Below, piece after piece: positions 61,301 to 64,000 of a stretch of 64,000 nucleotides of DNA. Position numbers and translations under genes: made by a program. The notes below the pieces were generated by a model. That model was not told the origin of the DNA. It saw nothing but the letters and a program-made list of their open reading frames with translations, and made no database searches. Where the stretch lies: NCBI GenBank assembly GCA_005656395.1, contig SRSI01000020.1, forward strand, positions 682,001-746,000. Direction: 5' to 3'. Each line of letters opens with the position of its first letter. Within the stretch, counting starts at the first letter, position 1. The DNA comes from Strongyloides papillosus. Its lineage: Eukaryota; Nematoda; Chromadorea; Rhabditida; Strongyloididae.

Positions 61301-63470
61301 AGATCAATTATCTTAACATCAGAATATTTTACATCCTCCGAATCGATAGACTTTTGAATGCTATCAATCCAATTAATATTTTCTTCAATGACTTGATTAA
61401 AATTACCGTGTTTAAGGAGTACACTATCTAATTCAGAACTTCTTGTCTTGAAAAATGAGGTTAATTTCTCCCAGCGCTTCTCCAAATCAGAAAGAAGTTT
61501 ATCTTCATTTGTGATGTTTGAATTAGAGTAGTCATTCTTGACATTATCCATGTGTTTGCGTAATTCCTTCATTATAAATGTCTTTTCATCCAATTTTATT
61601 AGAATATCATTTATCTCCGATAATTCACTTTGTATTTGCTCATGAGAACTTCCCATAATTGGTTCCAAACGATTCATGATTGTCTCAAGTTCTGTCATAA
61701 AAAAATCCATTTGGTTGACTTTTTCATTAAATATTTTAGCATCCTGAGCAATCTTATCGTCGGAAGATACATTTAGAACAGTAAAACTTTCATGAAGTTG
61801 TTCAACCTTTCTTCCATCAAACTCTTCCGCAAGTGTATTTAAAAGTCCCCAGGCTTCCTCAAATTTCTTACTAAAATGACTGCGTATAGAATCAATTTCA
61901 GCAGTTGTGTTCTGATTATCATGATCTCCAAAAAACTTGTCTACACGTTCCATTACGACATTCAGAAAATCAGACTGATGTTTTATACTCTCACATCGGT
62001 TTTCTAATTCATGTTCATATGCATCAATGTCATGAATATCACACTCTGGAATGGATTCTTTTAATTCGTTCATGCTTTTAAAAAAGGAATCAAGCCATTC
62101 ATTTATAGATTTTACATTTTCATTCAAACTATCACATAATTCAAAAGCCTCCTGGAGTTCATAAAGTCTAGTTTTCGCAAAGTCAATTGATTTCTCCACG
62201 AAATCTTCAGCTTTCTTAATGTGTTCACTTGTTTCAGAAGAAATGTTTCCTCGTTCACATGACAGTAACTTTCCAATGTAATCCTGTTTCATGGATTCCA
62301 TACTTTCAACCAATTTAGTATGCTCCTCCAGTTCTTGCTTTAACAAATCTGTTTTAATAGTTGACGGTTTGTCTTTGAAAGAATTAATCATATTAAAGAA
62401 TTTGTCTGTACATTCATTAACCTTCTCCCTAACTTTATCATCATGTGTTGGTAAATCTTTTGGAGATTTAGATGAAAGACTATGACATAACAAAGATAAA
62501 TACGTAATAATGCTTTTGTCATCGGGATTTTCACAATCAACATCCTCTGGATCAAGAAGGCATGGAACGTCGTACAACTTATTAGCTGTGTCGAAAGCTA
62601 ATTTTAAACGCTCTTTTGGTGTAGTATTCTCATCCATCCATACATCTTTCGGAAGTGCTTCAGGATTCCGATTAGATATAATTCCACACAATGCTTTCCC
62701 ATCCTTCCAGGAGGATGTAAAATTACTTATAGGGATTGACTTGTCATCACCAACACATTGTTGTGCCCACCTTAACAAAGCACCTCGAACTGTAGTAGCT
62801 TCTTTGTCGTTTCCATTACCAGATACATTTTCTTTATTCACTTGATTATTGTTATCTATTTCACATGGACTACTTGCTAAACTACTTTTACCAGAATAAT
62901 GTGTTTGATCAATTTTTGTTCTAATAAAAGACAACTCAAAATGAAGAATCAGCGTCCAAATGAGACCCAACGTTAACTTTGGATTTCCATCATGTATATC
63001 TTCTGTGCGAATATTAACAAGTTTGACACCAAAATTTTTAAGGTGTTCTAAGCAGCCAGTAATATTTTGCAGGGCATGAAAGGGTGTCCTCCCTGTCGAT
63101 TTAAGCTAAAATAAAAAACATTATATTGAAAATATAACAATTAATCATATAACATACTAATGATGAATTTGTTAAAATATCTACTAAATGTGCTAAATTT
63201 ATACCGCTACGCAAATCCGTAAAAAGATTCTCAATACTATGACCACTTTTATTGAGATGACTATTAACCCATTTAGTAAATGTTTTCTTTTGAATAGCTG
63301 CTCGCTCGTCTAAAGAAAAAAAAAAACGTAAATGTGATGAAAAAGTTATAGAAAAAAAAGACTATTGTGTTAATTAATTTATGATGAGAAAAAAACTTAC
63401 CAGCAAGTTTTTCTCGATTATCTTCAATAGAAGTAATATTTTGACAATAAGAAGAATGATTTTCAGACAT
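58393..63470 (-). CDS. compact spectraplakin: CH-CH, spectrin repeats, EF hands, GAS2
   Basis: Exons 63470-63401, 63309-63158 and 63105 onward, plus a last exon at 58436-58393, encode about 1,620 residues. CH1 (about 25-125: ERAAIQKKTFTKWVNSHLNK ... GNPKLTLGLIWTLILHFE) and CH2 (about 155-260, ending LLDPEDVDCENPDDKSIITYLSLLCHSL) form an actin-binding module of plakin type. A rod of roughly ten divergent spectrin-like repeats follows directly, with no plakin/SH3 region. The C-terminus has an EF-hand pair (FDDKGTGYLTREE is partly canonical, the second loop degenerate) and a GAS2 domain (CKCSEKYKIEK ... [22 protein letters not shown]) that binds microtubules. Frame breaks occur at about 59115 (after EWRNRYIKW) and in the A6 run 58563-58558. 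Past the second, the frame leads to a spliced tail with a TSKIP motif. The family cross-links actin and microtubules. Confidence 0.82.
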
Positions 63471-64000
63471 ATCACTGGAAATTAGAAAAAAAATTACGAC
63501 GATTGATGAAAAAAAATATAAAATGCAAAAAAAAGCGTCTGTGTAAAGGCAGTAAAATTTGATTACAAAATTTGTCCCAGACAAATGAAATAGTTGTTTT
63601 GAGAGAATGATAGTAAAAAAGACTGTATAGATGATTGCTTTTCTCTCTTCTCTCTATTAATAATAGTAATAAAGGGTGCCTACACCATAATATACATGTA
63701 ATGATTTAAGGTGCAGTTGTAGTATAATGGTAATGTGGATATTAAAAGCAAAAAAAAGAGGTAACTATCAAGAGGTACAGAATAATTGGAGTTGTGGTTT
63801 ATAATTTATTTATAAGAGGCTAAAGTTCATGTGAAAGTGAGGTGCATTCAGATGTTATTTTTGATATAACTATGTACAATTTTTCATTGTTGTTTAGAAT
63901 TGTCAAAACAATGAAAGTATATTTTTATCATTTAAAAGCATTTGTTTTAATAATAACAATATTTTAATATATAATTTTCGTCTTATTTATTGTTTAATAT
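63471..64000. other. upstream region of the spectraplakin gene
   Basis: About 530 bases reaching the window edge. A/T-rich with a C/T-rich TTCTCTCTTCTCTC run near 63645. No gene supported; a tRNA-like A-box (GTAGTATAATGGTAA) near 63718 lacks a B-box. Confidence 0.4.

Noticed and set aside
63711..63790. tRNA-like A-box (GTAGTATAATGGTAA)
   Set aside because: No B-box (GGTTCRANNC) and no matching acceptor or anticodon stem downstream.

Overview
The window looks like a piece of nuclear genome from an AT-rich nematode. Genes are compact, introns are mostly 37-90 nt with GT/AG ends and a TTTTAG-type acceptor, and intergenic DNA is extremely A/T-rich. Base composition, intron size and gene content would fit a Strongyloides-type clade IV worm; the genus is inference. 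No rRNA, tRNA, CRISPR array or intact mobile element was recognised.

Layout. 0-8.3 kb: an unrecognised minus-strand gene remnant (about 328-729), dynactin ARP11/ACTR10 (+, 1397-2648), prolyl oligopeptidase (-, 4919-2711), a THOC3-like WD40 protein (-, 6415-5265) and a two-PDZ protein (+, 7397-8269). 9.4-18 kb: a secreted Cys-rich protein (+), an M13 neprilysin (-) and an SLC18-type MFS transporter (-), whose likely alternative first exon lies 2.7 kb upstream at 20630-20371. 21-29 kb: an FH3-only formin-like protein (-), the Hippo scaffold Salvador (-), cyclin C (+) and cyclin B3 (-). 29-31 kb: a poorly understood plus-strand coding region. 31-38 kb: a chitin-binding/LDLa secreted protein (-), a CRAL-TRIO/GOLD protein (-) and sideroflexin (+). 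39-48 kb: two intronless achaete-scute-type bHLH genes facing each other across about 4 kb of gene-poor DNA. 48.5-63.5 kb: a small Lys-rich protein (+), an ARHGAP11/RGA-3-type RhoGAP (-) and a compact spectraplakin (-).

Functional themes are the cytoskeleton and cell division (ARP11, FH3 protein, RhoGAP, spectraplakin, cyclin B3), transcription and RNA export (cyclin C, THOC3), and secreted or membrane proteins. I see no operon with convincing close spacing.

The most notable overall observation is that at least three conserved genes (prolyl oligopeptidase, cyclin B3, spectraplakin twice) carry a reading-frame break that removal of one base would resolve, most often in an A/T homopolymer. Two less certain loci show the same pattern. 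Consensus errors in the assembly are the simplest explanation. The most interesting protein is the short spectraplakin: CH-CH, a spectrin-repeat rod, EF hands, a GAS2 domain and, if the tail is read past a homopolymer break, an SxIP-type end-binding motif, with no plakin domain.
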